Assembly (NCBI RefSeq): GCF_010725885.1
Contig: NZ_AP022600.1
Coordinates: forward strand, 4,154,001-4,218,000
Length of the DNA: 64,000 nucleotides
DNA from: Mycolicibacterium tokaiense
Lineage (GTDB): Bacteria > Actinomycetota > Actinomycetes > Mycobacteriales > Mycobacteriaceae
Reading direction: 5' to 3'
How positions within the stretch are numbered: the first letter of the stretch is position 1; every line of letters begins with the position of its first letter. The notes under the pieces were generated by a model. The model made no database searches. It was not told where the DNA came from and was given only the letters and a program-made list of their open reading frames with translations. The translations under genes were made by a program, and so were the position numbers. Shown piece by piece: positions 46,327-54,907 of the stretch.

Positions 46327-47433
46327 TCAGCAGCCGACGGCTTCGATGATGGAGACATGGCTGGCGGTCGGGATCAGCCGGTTCAGCCGGAAACCGTGAG
46401 TGCCCAGCAGCTTCTCGTATTCTGCGGCGGTGCGCTCGCGGCCGCCCGCGAAGATCAACATGTCGAGGTCCAGGAATTTGCCCAGGTGCGGCCGATTACC
46501 GGCAGGCAGCACCGCCTCGATGACCAGCAGCCTGGCCCCGGGTGCCATGGCGGCGCGCACCCGGCCCAGGATCCGGCCGGCGTCGGCGTCGTCCCAGTCG
46601 TGCAGGATGTGCTTGAGTACGTAGACATCACCGCCGTGGGGCACCGTGTCGAAGAACGAGCCGGTGCGCACCTCGCTGCGGTCACCGAGCCCCTCGGCCC
46701 GGAGATGGGCGCGACCTTCGGTTTCGGTGCCGGCCAGGTCGAACAGCACTCCGCGGGTCAGGGGAGCGGCGCGCAGGATCGCCGAGAGCAGCCTGCCGTT
46801 GCCGCCGCCGATGTCCACCACCGTGCCGGCATCGGTGAAGTCGTAGGCCGCCAGCAGCGGCGGGGTCACCAGTGCGCTGGTACACGTCATCGCATCGTTG
46901 AAGACCTGTGCGACGTCGGGCTCGTGCTCGAGGCACTCGAACAGTGGCATCCCGTATGCCGCTTGAAGACTGGAGTCACCGGTGCGCACCGACTCGGCGA
47001 GACGGCCCCAGTGTTCCCAGTACAACGGGTGGCTGAGCATCAGCAGCAGCGGCCGCACCGACATCGGCGAATCACTGCGCAGTGCCTGTGCGGTGGCGGT
47101 CAGCTGGTAGGTCCCGTCACGGCGACGGGTGAAGACCGACTGCATGGTCAGGGCCCGCAGCAGCCGCTCCGTCGCGCCGGGATGGGTTCCGATGCGCGCG
47201 GCGATCGCCTCGGCGGTCAGCGGGCCGTCGGCCAGGGTATCGGCGATGCCGAGCTGCGCCGCGGCGTAGATCGTCTGGGCGCCGGCGACGCTTCCCATGG
47301 TGGCGTCCAGGATTCCGACCGGTGGCGGCACGGATTTCAGGTTGGCCTTACGCAGCCCGTTGCGGACCGCTTCGACCGAGCGGGCCAGCCATACCGGCGG
47401 CACTCGGCGAACAGCCCTGTCGGAGAAAGTCAT
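46327..47433 (-). CDS. SAM-dependent O-methyltransferase (plant/actinobacterial small-molecule type)
   Basis: 368 residues from ATG 47433. N-terminal dimerisation winged helix (IADTLADGPLTAEAIAARIGTHPGATERLLRAL, block about 62-95), SAM motif VDIGGGNGRLLSA (209-213 core), and LKHILHDWDD with catalytic-type His278. Family enzymes methylate hydroxyls of small aromatic or polyketide products. Overlaps the RND transporter stop by 4 bp, so they are co-translated. Faces the biosynthetic operon. Confidence 0.88.
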   Translation of the reverse strand: MTFSDRAVRRVPPVWLARSVEAVRNGLRKANLKSVPPPVGILDATMGSVAGAQTIYAAAQLGIADTLADGPLTAEAIAARIGTHPGATERLLRALTMQSVFTRRRDGTYQLTATAQALRSDSPMSVRPLLLMLSHPLYWEHWGRLAESVRTGDSSLQAAYGMPLFECLEHEPDVAQVFNDAMTCTSALVTPPLLAAYDFTDAGTVVDIGGGNGRLLSAILRAAPLTRGVLFDLAGTETEGRAHLRAEGLGDRSEVRTGSFFDTVPHGGDVYVLKHILHDWDDADAGRILGRVRAAMAPGARLLVIEAVLPAGNRPHLGKFLDLDMLIFAGGRERTAAEYEKLLGTHGFRLNRLIPTASHVSIIEAVGC

Positions 47434-49649
47434 CGGGAGATCCTTCGCGTGTTGGGGGTGATCGTGCCGGGTCCTGGTGCACGGGCCTCGTCGCCCATGC
47501 CGAGGCGCCGGCGCAGTGTCATCAAGCTCGTGGGCGCCCACCAGTTCCACCGGCCCAGCAGGTGGATGAAAACGGGCACCAGGATCATCCGCACCAGCGT
47601 CGCGTCCACCAATACCGCCACGGTCAGTCCGAGGCCGAACATGCGGAGGAAAGACACCTCCGCGGTGGTGAGCGCGGCGAAGGAAATGGACATCAGCAGT
47701 GCGGCTGCCGTGATCACCCGGCCGGTGTGGGCCAGCCCCAGTGCCACACTCTCGTCGTTGTCGGCCCGGGTTCTGCCGCTGACGAGCCAGAATTCGCGGA
47801 TCCGTGAGACCAGGAACACCTCGTAGTCCATGGAGAGCCCGAATGCAATGCAGAACAACAACACCGGAATGTTGGCCACCAGCGTGCCGGTGGATGTGGT
47901 GCCCAGGGCCCCCAGGTGGCCGTCCTGGAAGATCCACACCAGCGCCCCGAAGGTGGCCGACAGCGACAAGACGTTGAGCACCAGCGCCTTCACCGGCAAG
48001 ACGACGCTGCCGGTCAGCAGGAACAGCAGCGTCAGCGTGACCACCGCGATGAGCCCGAGGACCCAGGGCAGATGCGCGGTGATGGCCGCGACACTGTCGC
48101 GGTTCACCTGGGCGACACCGGCCAGCTCCACGGTCCGCCCGGCCGGGCCCGCCACGGCGTGCAACCGGTCGAGTTGGCGCTCGGAGGCCTCGGAGAACAG
48201 CGGTGCGGTGCTGTCGACGGTGAGGTACACACTGTCGGCGCTCTTCCCGGCGGGGGCGGCCGGTGGCCCGGCCCGGACACCGGTGACGAAGGTCGCGGTG
48301 GTGGTGGTCACGGCTGCCACGTCCGGGACCAGCGACAGGTCGACGGCATACCGGTCGACGTCCGCCGGTGTGACACCGCGGGCCTCGGTGATCACGACGG
48401 TCACCGGGTTGCTGATGGGGGATTGGGTGCGCAGTTGGTCGCCGACCTGGTGTGCCGACGCCGAGGCCGGGAGCACGCGGTCGTCGGGGAAACCCCATCG
48501 GACACCGGCGAAAGGGGCGCCGACCAGCATCAGCACCGCGACCGCCGTGATGCCCAGGACGATGGCGTGGCGCATGGCGAAGCGTGCGCTGCGGTACCAG
48601 AACCGGTCACCGACGCGGCCCGGTGCTGCGGGGTTCAGCCGCAGGGCGCGGCGCACCGGGGTACGCACGTCGAAGCGGTCCAGTCGTGGGCCCAGCAGAA
48701 CCAGTGCCGCGGGCGTGACGACGATCGCCGCGAGCGCGGCGAAGAACACGGTGGCAACTCCGGCGTAGGCCAACGACTTCAGCACCTGCATGGGGAACAG
48801 CGCCATCGCCGCCATCGACAACACCACCGTGACCGCGGAGAAGATGACGGTGTGTCCCGCGGTGGCCATGGTGCGCACCAGCGCGCGTTGTGGGATCTGG
48901 CCGTCAGCGAGCTCATCGCGGTAGCGGCTGACGATCAGCAGCGTGTAGTCGATGGCGAGTGCGAAACCCAGAGCGGTGCAGAGGTTCAACGCGAGGACGG
49001 AGACATCGGTGACCAGCGCGAGCAGCCGCAGCACCGCCATCGATGCCACGATGCACAACGCCCCGACGGCGATCGGAACCGCTGCCGCCAGCAGACCTCC
49101 GAAAACCCACACCAGCACCACGGAGCTCACCGGCAGGGCGACGAGTTCCATCATCACCAGGTCACGCTGGGTCTGTTCGTTGATCTGGGCGTATACCAGG
49201 GCGGACCCGCCGGCGCGTACCGTGACGTCCGGCGGGAGGGGAGCCAGCGCGGAATCGATCGAATCCGCCAGCTGCCGAGCATGTTCGGGGGCGTCGGTGT
49301 CGTCGCCGTCGATCTCGGCGATGATCACCCCGGTCCGGGGCGAGACCACCGAGAGCACGTCGGGGCTGGTGTCCAGCAGCCGGCTGACGGTCAGTGCGGT
49401 ATCCCGGGTGGTCGTGCTGTCGGCGGCGCCGGTCACGGTCATGATCAGTTGCATGTCGCTGCGGCCGAACGTGTCGCGCAGCAGCTCACCGGCGCGCGCC
49501 GATTCCGAGTCCGGATCCTCGAATCCGCCGCTGGACAGACTGTTCGCCGCGGGGATCCCGAAGATCGCCGCGGCGGCCATCACCAGTGCGACAAGTGCGA
49601 TGACGCGCCGGGGAGCGGTGAGCGCCAGCGTGGCGGATCGGTGCAGCAC
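47430..49649 (-). CDS. MmpL-type RND-superfamily transporter
   Basis: 739 residues from GTG 49649. About 11-12 membrane segments in two repeats, each followed by or preceding a periplasmic loop. Proton-relay Asp-Tyr pairs in both halves: FALAIDYTLLIVSRYRDE and GLSMDYEVFLVSRIRE, the MmpL hallmark. In mycobacteria such proteins export lipids or siderophores. Here it is coupled to a methyltransferase and faces a biosynthetic operon, so export of that product is the simplest inference. Confidence 0.88.
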   Translation of the reverse strand: MLHRSATLALTAPRRVIALVALVMAAAAIFGIPAANSLSSGGFEDPDSESARAGELLRDTFGRSDMQLIMTVTGAADSTTTRDTALTVSRLLDTSPDVLSVVSPRTGVIIAEIDGDDTDAPEHARQLADSIDSALAPLPPDVTVRAGGSALVYAQINEQTQRDLVMMELVALPVSSVVLVWVFGGLLAAAVPIAVGALCIVASMAVLRLLALVTDVSVLALNLCTALGFALAIDYTLLIVSRYRDELADGQIPQRALVRTMATAGHTVIFSAVTVVLSMAAMALFPMQVLKSLAYAGVATVFFAALAAIVVTPAALVLLGPRLDRFDVRTPVRRALRLNPAAPGRVGDRFWYRSARFAMRHAIVLGITAVAVLMLVGAPFAGVRWGFPDDRVLPASASAHQVGDQLRTQSPISNPVTVVITEARGVTPADVDRYAVDLSLVPDVAAVTTTTATFVTGVRAGPPAAPAGKSADSVYLTVDSTAPLFSEASERQLDRLHAVAGPAGRTVELAGVAQVNRDSVAAITAHLPWVLGLIAVVTLTLLFLLTGSVVLPVKALVLNVLSLSATFGALVWIFQDGHLGALGTTSTGTLVANIPVLLFCIAFGLSMDYEVFLVSRIREFWLVSGRTRADNDESVALGLAHTGRVITAAALLMSISFAALTTAEVSFLRMFGLGLTVAVLVDATLVRMILVPVFIHLLGRWNWWAPTSLMTLRRRLGMGDEARAPGPGTITPNTRRISR

Positions 49650-49692
49650 ACCTTCAACAACGGGTGCGGCGACCGATTGCTTCGCCGGTGGC

Positions 49693-50055
49693 TCAGTGCG
49701 GCAACCGGTCGGCGCGGGCGATCACCAACGGTTCCGGTGCCGTCAACCGCCATGCCTCGAAGGTCAGCTCGGCCAGCTCGTCGCGCCGCACTTTGTTCAG
49801 GTGCACCACCACCCACCCGAAATCACCCGAGGTGAACTGGATTTCGAACGTCGCCGGCCGCTCGGCCACCAGAGCCAGCTGTTCGGCGATGGTCTGGCGC
49901 AGTCCGACGGTGCTGGTCTGCGGCCACAGGTAGGCGAAGGTCTTCGCCGACACCGTGAACTTGGCGTAGTTGCGGTGGTTGCTGCGGGCGACCTCGTCGA
50001 GCTGACCCACCAGGTCGGTGAAGTCCTCGATGGTGCAGCGGGCGCGCCGGGCCAT
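49693..50055 (-). CDS. MmcQ/YjbR-family protein
   Basis: 120 residues. HRNYAKFTVSAKTFAYLWP and FGWVVVHLNKVRRDELAELTFEAWRLTAP fit the YjbR (CyaY-like fold) DNA-binding domain family. Function unknown. Three bases downstream of the CocE-type gene, so likely in the same transcript; 43 bp before the transporter gene. Confidence 0.72.
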   Translation of the reverse strand: MARRARCTIEDFTDLVGQLDEVARSNHRNYAKFTVSAKTFAYLWPQTSTVGLRQTIAEQLALVAERPATFEIQFTSGDFGWVVVHLNKVRRDELAELTFEAWRLTAPEPLVIARADRLPH

Positions 50056-50058
50056 GGG

Positions 50059-51666
50059 TCAGGGGAGGGTCGGTTCGGCGGGCAGCGACACCCGCGACGG
50101 GCGTAGCTGCAGGGTGTGCGTGGCGGCCGCAGTGGTGCCGGAACCCACGTTGCGGGCGAACCGCGGGACCCAGCCGCCGGCGACGAGCAACCGGATGGCC
50201 GAGCCTGGCGCGAACCGGTGCGCGATCGGGTCGAGGTCGACCGTCACCCGCTGTGATCCCTGCGACGCATCGAGGCGCACGTAACCGTCGCTGACATTGC
50301 GGGAGCGGCCCTTGGCGTCCACCTCGCTGATCCGGACGAAGAGATCGACGTGCGCGAGGTCGGCACTGTGCTCGATCTCGGCGACCGGGGTGCCGATCAC
50401 CACCAGCTCGGACTCCAGCGTGGGCCCGGTGAAGGTCGCCACGTCGCAGCGGCGGGCCAGGCGGTCGTCGCGGCGGCGCCCGCTGCTGGCGGAGAGCAAC
50501 CGTCCACCGATCGTCGGGGTGGGGTCGCGCGGATCGAAGGTGAACTGCGCGGCGGCTGTGTCGTCGGGTTCCGGTTGGTCCGACAGTCGGCCACCGGCGC
50601 GCAGATGCAGCACCGCAGGGGACAGCGCCGGTGGCCAGTCGGGCAGCTCGCGCCACCCGCCGCCACCGGTCACGCAGATGCGCACCGGGCTGCGCGGCGA
50701 CTCCGGGCGGCCGCCGACGTGGCTGTTCAACCATTGCAGCGATTCCCGCAGTACCGGCCCGGCGGCCTTGCCCACCATGTGTGAGTGCGTCCACGGGCCC
50801 ACGGTCAGAGCCACGTCGACGTCGCGGTCGCGCAGTGCCCGGTACTGCGCCAGGGTCTGCTCGAGGAACAGGTCCTGCCAGCCTCCGATGACCAGCACCG
50901 GCACCCGGGATTCGTCCAGGGCCCGCGGCCAGCGGTACCGGTCCCAGAACTCGTCGGCCGGGTCCGGGTGGTCCACCCAGGACTCCCACCACGGGGCGCC
51001 GTCGCCGAGGAGCCGGCGTCCGGCCGGCCCCGTCGGGACCTCGGCGACGGCCCGCGCCACGGTGCGCCGGGCCCCCAGCTGGCGCACCAGTGATCGCAGC
51101 CGGTTGGGATCCTCCTGGTTGGCCACCAGATAGCTCCAGCCCAGGAAGTCGTTGGCCGCGAACGACCCGGTGCCCCAGGTGGTGGCGGCGAAGTCGTGGG
51201 GGCCCACCACGATGACCGCGGCGGACATCTCCGGCGGCGGATCCTGCAGCAGCGCCCACTGGGTGGCACCGAGGTAGGACAGCCCGACAGTGCCGAAGGA
51301 TCCGGTGAACCAGGGCTGTTCGCGCAACCAGGCGGCAGTGTCGGCGCCGTCGGCCGCCTCGTCGACCACCGGGTCGAACTCTCCGCCGGATCCGAAGGTG
51401 CCGCGCACGCTCTGCAGGATCACGTGGTAGCCGCGGGCCGCGTACACCGCCGCATAGAGGGCGGTGAACGGCCAGCGTCTGCCGTAGGGGCCGCGCACCA
51501 GCAGGGTGCCGATCGGGGTGGCGGGTGCGTAGTGGTCGGCCAGCAGTGTCACCCCGTCCCGCATCGGGATCGGGATCCCGCGGGTCACCTGGTACGACGT
51601 GCTGGGCGGCGGAGTGCCCGCAACGCGGCTGAGTGCGGAACCGAACAGGCGGGCCAGGCGAGTCAC
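50059..51666 (-). CDS. CocE/NonD-family hydrolase (X-Pro dipeptidyl-peptidase S15 fold)
   Basis: 535 residues from GTG 51666. Alpha/beta hydrolase domain with IPMRDGVTLLADHYAP, QSVRGTFGSGGEFDP and nucleophile Ser in GTVGLSYLGATQW; catalytic Asp/His region around GGWQDLFLEQTL and GPWTHSHM; C-terminal jelly-roll domain from about residue 310. Family members hydrolyse esters or amides (cocaine esterase, acylases). Substrate unknown. A longer upstream frame overlaps the DUF3558 gene and was not used. Confidence 0.85.
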   Translation of the reverse strand: MTRLARLFGSALSRVAGTPPPSTSYQVTRGIPIPMRDGVTLLADHYAPATPIGTLLVRGPYGRRWPFTALYAAVYAARGYHVILQSVRGTFGSGGEFDPVVDEAADGADTAAWLREQPWFTGSFGTVGLSYLGATQWALLQDPPPEMSAAVIVVGPHDFAATTWGTGSFAANDFLGWSYLVANQEDPNRLRSLVRQLGARRTVARAVAEVPTGPAGRRLLGDGAPWWESWVDHPDPADEFWDRYRWPRALDESRVPVLVIGGWQDLFLEQTLAQYRALRDRDVDVALTVGPWTHSHMVGKAAGPVLRESLQWLNSHVGGRPESPRSPVRICVTGGGGWRELPDWPPALSPAVLHLRAGGRLSDQPEPDDTAAAQFTFDPRDPTPTIGGRLLSASSGRRRDDRLARRCDVATFTGPTLESELVVIGTPVAEIEHSADLAHVDLFVRISEVDAKGRSRNVSDGYVRLDASQGSQRVTVDLDPIAHRFAPGSAIRLLVAGGWVPRFARNVGSGTTAAATHTLQLRPSRVSLPAEPTLP

Positions 51667-51673
51667 CGCACCG

Positions 51674-51679
51674 AGGCTA
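51674..51679 (-). promoter_or_regulatory. -10 element (TAGCCT) of the CocE-type gene
   Basis: Minus-strand TAGCCT seven bases before GTG 51666, with no Shine-Dalgarno; leaderless type. Confidence 0.4.
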
Positions 51680-51695
51680 GCGCGCGCCCGGTAAG

Positions 51696-52277
51696 TCAGT
51701 AGACGTAGTGCGGGGCCAATTCGTTGGCCCGGCGCATGTTCTCCGCCATGCAGTCGACGTCCGGTTCGGAGTAGATGGGGGAGTAGAACAGGGACTGCTG
51801 GATCAGCCCATAGCTGGTCTTGAAGGCCACCATGCAGGTGAACCACCAGCGGTTGTTCCAGTCGGTGGGCTTCATGATCCAGTACTGCGCGGCCCGGTGC
51901 CCGGCGATGTCGAGTTCCACGGCATCCGGCGGCAAGGTCTGTTCGAAGCTGCGCCAGACCACCGCTTCGACGGCCATCTGATAGTTGCCCGCATCCAGCT
52001 TGCAGCGGTTGATGGTCTCGATCTCAGGTGGGGTGAACGCCAGACCGATGGTGTCGAGAACGTCGATCGGCAGGTCGCGGCACGGTTCGAAGGGGGAGGG
52101 GTCGGTGGTCTCGAGTACCGGCCACTTGATGGTGGTGGTGGCCAGCGGGTACGGCGCGCCGGTACCGCGCAATGCCACATCGGTGGCGATGGGAGCGGGT
52201 GCGGGGTTGCCGACCATGATGACCACCGCGGCGAACACGGCGCCCAGTGCTGCGAGCAACCGCATCCTGGTGAGCAT
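51696..52277 (-). CDS. DUF3558-family secreted protein
   Basis: 193 residues from ATG 52277. N-terminal signal/anchor MLTRMRLLAALGAVFAAVVIMV without a lipobox Cys; then FEPCRDLPIDVLDTIGL, the DUF3558 opening, and further cysteines in INRCK, WFTCMVAF and DVDCM, so two disulfides are likely. DUF3558 proteins are mycobacterial envelope proteins of unknown role. A KstR-like operator overlaps the expected -35 (see 52322). Confidence 0.75.
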   Translation of the reverse strand: MLTRMRLLAALGAVFAAVVIMVGNPAPAPIATDVALRGTGAPYPLATTTIKWPVLETTDPSPFEPCRDLPIDVLDTIGLAFTPPEIETINRCKLDAGNYQMAVEAVVWRSFEQTLPPDAVELDIAGHRAAQYWIMKPTDWNNRWWFTCMVAFKTSYGLIQQSLFYSPIYSEPDVDCMAENMRRANELAPHYVY

Positions 52278-52304
52278 CCCATCCCCTTCTTTCGACGAGC
52301 GTTG

Positions 52305-52310
52305 AGTGTA
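52305..52310 (-). promoter_or_regulatory. -10 element (TACACT) of the DUF3558 gene
   Basis: Minus-strand TACACT, 27 bases before ATG 52277, allowing a short leader with AAGGGG as ribosome binding site. The KstR-like box lies 12 bp upstream, over the -35 position. Confidence 0.4.
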
Positions 52311-52321
52311 CAAGTCGCCGT

Positions 52322-52335
52322 GAGAACCTGTTCTA
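52322..52335. promoter_or_regulatory. KstR-like operator GAGAACCTGTTCTA
   Basis: Matches the KstR motif TnnAACnnGTTnnA at seven of eight fixed positions (first T is G), and forms AGAAC-CT-GTTCT, a perfect dyad. KstR represses sterol catabolism genes in mycobacteria. Located between the DUF3558 gene and pptH; it would cover the -35 of the former. Confidence 0.5.
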
Positions 52336-52383
52336 GTTTCGCGTGCGGGGGCGTCGGCGTTACGGCCACCCGGGCGACTTCAT

Positions 52384-52389
52384 TAGGCT
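52384..52389 (+). promoter_or_regulatory. -10 element (TAGGCT) of pptH-pptT-truB
   Basis: TAGGCT eight bases before GTG 52398, leaderless geometry. Confidence 0.45.
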
Positions 52390-52397
52390 GGAGCGTT

Positions 52398-53360
52398 GTG
52401 TCGACCCATGACCTGCCAAGCCGCAACCGGCCGACCCTGTGGGCGATCAGCGACCTGCACACCGGACACACCGGCAACAAGCCGGTCACCGAGTCGTTGT
52501 ACCCGTCCTCCCCGGATGACTGGCTGATCGTCGCCGGCGATGTCGCCGAGCGCACCGACGACATCCGGTGGTCGCTGGATCTGCTGCGCAAGCGGTTCGC
52601 CAAGGTGATCTGGGTGCCCGGCAACCACGAGCTGTGGACCACCGGTAAAGACCCGATGCAGGTGTTCGGCCGTGCCCGCTACGACTACCTGGTGCAGATG
52701 TGCGACGAGATGGGCATCGTCACCCCGGAGCACCCGTTCCCGGTGTGGACCGACGAGGGTGGCCCGGCCACCATCGTGCCGATGTTCGTGTTGTACGACT
52801 ACACGTTCCTGCCCGCCGGCGCGGCCACCAAGAGCGAGGGCCTGGCGATCGCGCGCGAGAACAACGTGGTGGCCACCGACGAGTTCCTGATGTCCAGCGA
52901 GCCCTACGCCACCAAGGACGCCTGGTGTCGAGACCGGTTGGCGCACACCAGGAAGCGGCTCGAGGACCTGGACTGGATGACCCCCACGGTGCTGGTGAAC
53001 CACTTCCCGCTGGTGCGCGAGCCCTGCGACGTGTTGTTCTACCCCGAGTTCGCGCTGTGGTGCGGCACCACCGAGACCAGGGACTGGCACACCCGCTACA
53101 ACGCGCTGTGCTCGGTGTACGGGCATCTGCACATCCCCCGCACCACCTGGTATGACGGCGTCCGCTTCGAAGAGGTGTCGGTGGGTTACCCGCGGGAATG
53201 GCGGCGCCGCAAGCCGTATCGCTGGTTGCGCCAGATCCTGCCCGACCCCAGGTACGCGCCGGGGTACCTCAACGACTTCGGCGGGCACTTCGAGATCACC
53301 CCCGAGATGAAGGCGCAGTCCGAACAGCTGCGCGAACGTCTGCGCACTAGGAAGTCATGA
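52398..53360 (+). CDS. pptH: 4'-phosphopantetheinyl hydrolase PptH (metallophosphoesterase)
   Basis: 320 residues from GTG 52398. Calcineurin-type metal motifs: ISDLHTGH (Asp19, His21), AGDVAE (Asp48), GNHE (75-78), VNHFPL and YGHLHIP. The M. tuberculosis homolog Rv2795c removes phosphopantetheine from carrier proteins, opposing PptT. The downstream pptT gene overlaps its stop, as in M. tuberculosis. Assignment by motif and synteny. Confidence 0.88.
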   Translation: MSTHDLPSRNRPTLWAISDLHTGHTGNKPVTESLYPSSPDDWLIVAGDVAERTDDIRWSLDLLRKRFAKVIWVPGNHELWTTGKDPMQVFGRARYDYLVQMCDEMGIVTPEHPFPVWTDEGGPATIVPMFVLYDYTFLPAGAATKSEGLAIARENNVVATDEFLMSSEPYATKDAWCRDRLAHTRKRLEDLDWMTPTVLVNHFPLVREPCDVLFYPEFALWCGTTETRDWHTRYNALCSVYGHLHIPRTTWYDGVRFEEVSVGYPREWRRRKPYRWLRQILPDPRYAPGYLNDFGGHFEITPEMKAQSEQLRERLRTRKS

Positions 53361-54019
53361 CCAAACTGCTCGATGTGGTGGTGCCGGAGACGGTCCGCTC
53401 CGCCGAGGTCTACGCCGACCCCCCTGATCTGCAGCCGCTGCCCGAGGAGGCGCCGCTGGTGGCCAAATCGGTGGCCAAGCGGCGCAACGAGTTCGTCACG
53501 GTGCGCCACTGCGCCCGGCTGGCACTGGCCGAGCTCGGCGAACCCGAGGTGCCGATCCTCAAGGGAGACAAGGGCGAACCCTGCTGGCCCGACGGGGTGG
53601 TGGGTAGCCTGACCCACTGCACGGGTTACCGCGGCGCGGTCGTGGCGCACCGTAGCGCGGTGCGCTCGCTGGGCATCGACGCCGAGCCGCACGACGTGCT
53701 GCCCGACGGGGTGCTGGGCGCCATCAGCCTGCCGGTCGAGCGCGCCGAGATCTCCCTGCTACGCGGTGGACTGCACTGGGATCGAATCCTGTTCTGCGCC
53801 AAGGAGGCCACCTACAAGGCCTGGTTTCCGCTGACCCACCGCTGGTTGGGTTTCGAGGACGCCCACATCACGTTCGCGGTGGACGGCCCGGGGCACACCG
53901 GTAGCTTCGAGTCCGAGATCCTGATCGACCCGGCGGCCGAGCGCGGGCCTCCCGTGGCCCGGCTGCGCGGCCGGTGGTCGGTGGCGGGCGGCCTGGTGTT
54001 GACGGCGATCACCCTGTGA
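53357..54019 (+). CDS. pptT: 4'-phosphopantetheinyl transferase PptT (Sfp type)
   Basis: 220 residues, ATG overlapping the pptH stop. Sfp-family motifs: [20 protein letters not shown] with Mg-binding Asp108 and Glu110, and [11 protein letters not shown] with Lys149, Glu150, Lys154. It activates type I PKS, mycolate and siderophore carrier proteins with CoA-derived phosphopantetheine. Essential in M. tuberculosis. Coupled at both ends (pptH, truB). Confidence 0.94.
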   Translation: MTKLLDVVVPETVRSAEVYADPPDLQPLPEEAPLVAKSVAKRRNEFVTVRHCARLALAELGEPEVPILKGDKGEPCWPDGVVGSLTHCTGYRGAVVAHRSAVRSLGIDAEPHDVLPDGVLGAISLPVERAEISLLRGGLHWDRILFCAKEATYKAWFPLTHRWLGFEDAHITFAVDGPGHTGSFESEILIDPAAERGPPVARLRGRWSVAGGLVLTAITL

Positions 54020-54906
54020 CAGCGCCTCCGGAACCCGGCATCGTCGTGGTGGACAAGCCGGGCGGGATGACCAGCCACGACGTGGTGAGCCGGTGCCGGC
54101 GCATCTTCGGTACCCGCAAGGTGGGGCACGCGGGAACGCTGGACCCGATGGCCACCGGCGTGCTGGTGATCGGAATCGAGCGGGCCACCAAGCTCCTGGG
54201 GCTGGTGGCCGGCGAGTCCAAGACCTACCTCGGCACCATCCGGCTGGGTCAGTCCACGTCCACCGATGACGCCGAAGGTGAAGTGCTGCAGTCTGTTCCG
54301 GCAGATCTGCTCGCCGACGACCAGTTGCACGCCGAGATCGCCGCGCTGCGCGGCACCATCGAGCAGGTGCCATCGACCGTCAGCGCCATCAAGGTGGCAG
54401 GCAAACGCGCCTACCAACTTGCCCGCGACGGCGAGACGGTGGAACTGGCCGCGCGGACGGTGACCATCGACCGGTTCGACGTCCTCGACATCCGGCGCAC
54501 CCCGGGCCGCATCGATCTGGATGTGGTGGTGGACTGCTCGTCGGGCACCTACATCCGCGCGCTGGCCCGCGACATCGGTGCCGCGCTGGGCGTCGGCGGG
54601 CACCTGAGCGCCCTGCGCCGCACCCGGGTGGGTGGGTTCGGCTTGGCCCAGGCCCGCACGCTGGACCAGCTCGCCGACGTCCCGCACCTGAGTTACTCGC
54701 TGGATCAGGCGTGCCTGCAGGCGTTTCCGCGCCACGATCTCAGCGATGACGAGGCAGTGGCGGTCAGTCACGGAAAGCCGTTGCCGGCAACGGGACTCGA
54801 CGGGATCTACGCCGCGGTGGCTCCGGACGGGCGGGTGATGGCTCTGCTGCGCGACAGCGGCCGTCGCACCACGTCGGTGGTGGTCATCCGGCCGTCCACG
54901 CTATAG
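54016..54906 (+). CDS. truB: tRNA pseudouridine(55) synthase
   Basis: 296 residues from GTG 54016, overlapping the pptT stop. Catalytic Asp43 in [38 protein letters not shown], and [17 protein letters not shown], plus a C-terminal domain. It isomerises U55 in the T loop of tRNAs. Convergent with mntR, 1 bp apart. Rv2793c position. Confidence 0.94.
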   Translation: MTAPPEPGIVVVDKPGGMTSHDVVSRCRRIFGTRKVGHAGTLDPMATGVLVIGIERATKLLGLVAGESKTYLGTIRLGQSTSTDDAEGEVLQSVPADLLADDQLHAEIAALRGTIEQVPSTVSAIKVAGKRAYQLARDGETVELAARTVTIDRFDVLDIRRTPGRIDLDVVVDCSSGTYIRALARDIGAALGVGGHLSALRRTRVGGFGLAQARTLDQLADVPHLSYSLDQACLQAFPRHDLSDDEAVAVSHGKPLPATGLDGIYAAVAPDGRVMALLRDSGRRTTSVVVIRPSTL

Positions 54907-54907
54907 C

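Noticed and set aside
47433..48498. Extended N-terminus of the O-methyltransferase reaching to 48498
   Set aside because: The extension lies within the MmpL-type gene and is Arg/Gly-rich; ATG 47433 overlaps the transporter stop as in a normal operon.
47916..49835. 639-codon plus-strand frame opposite the MmpL-type gene
   Set aside because: Antisense to a gene with full RND motifs; translation is low complexity.
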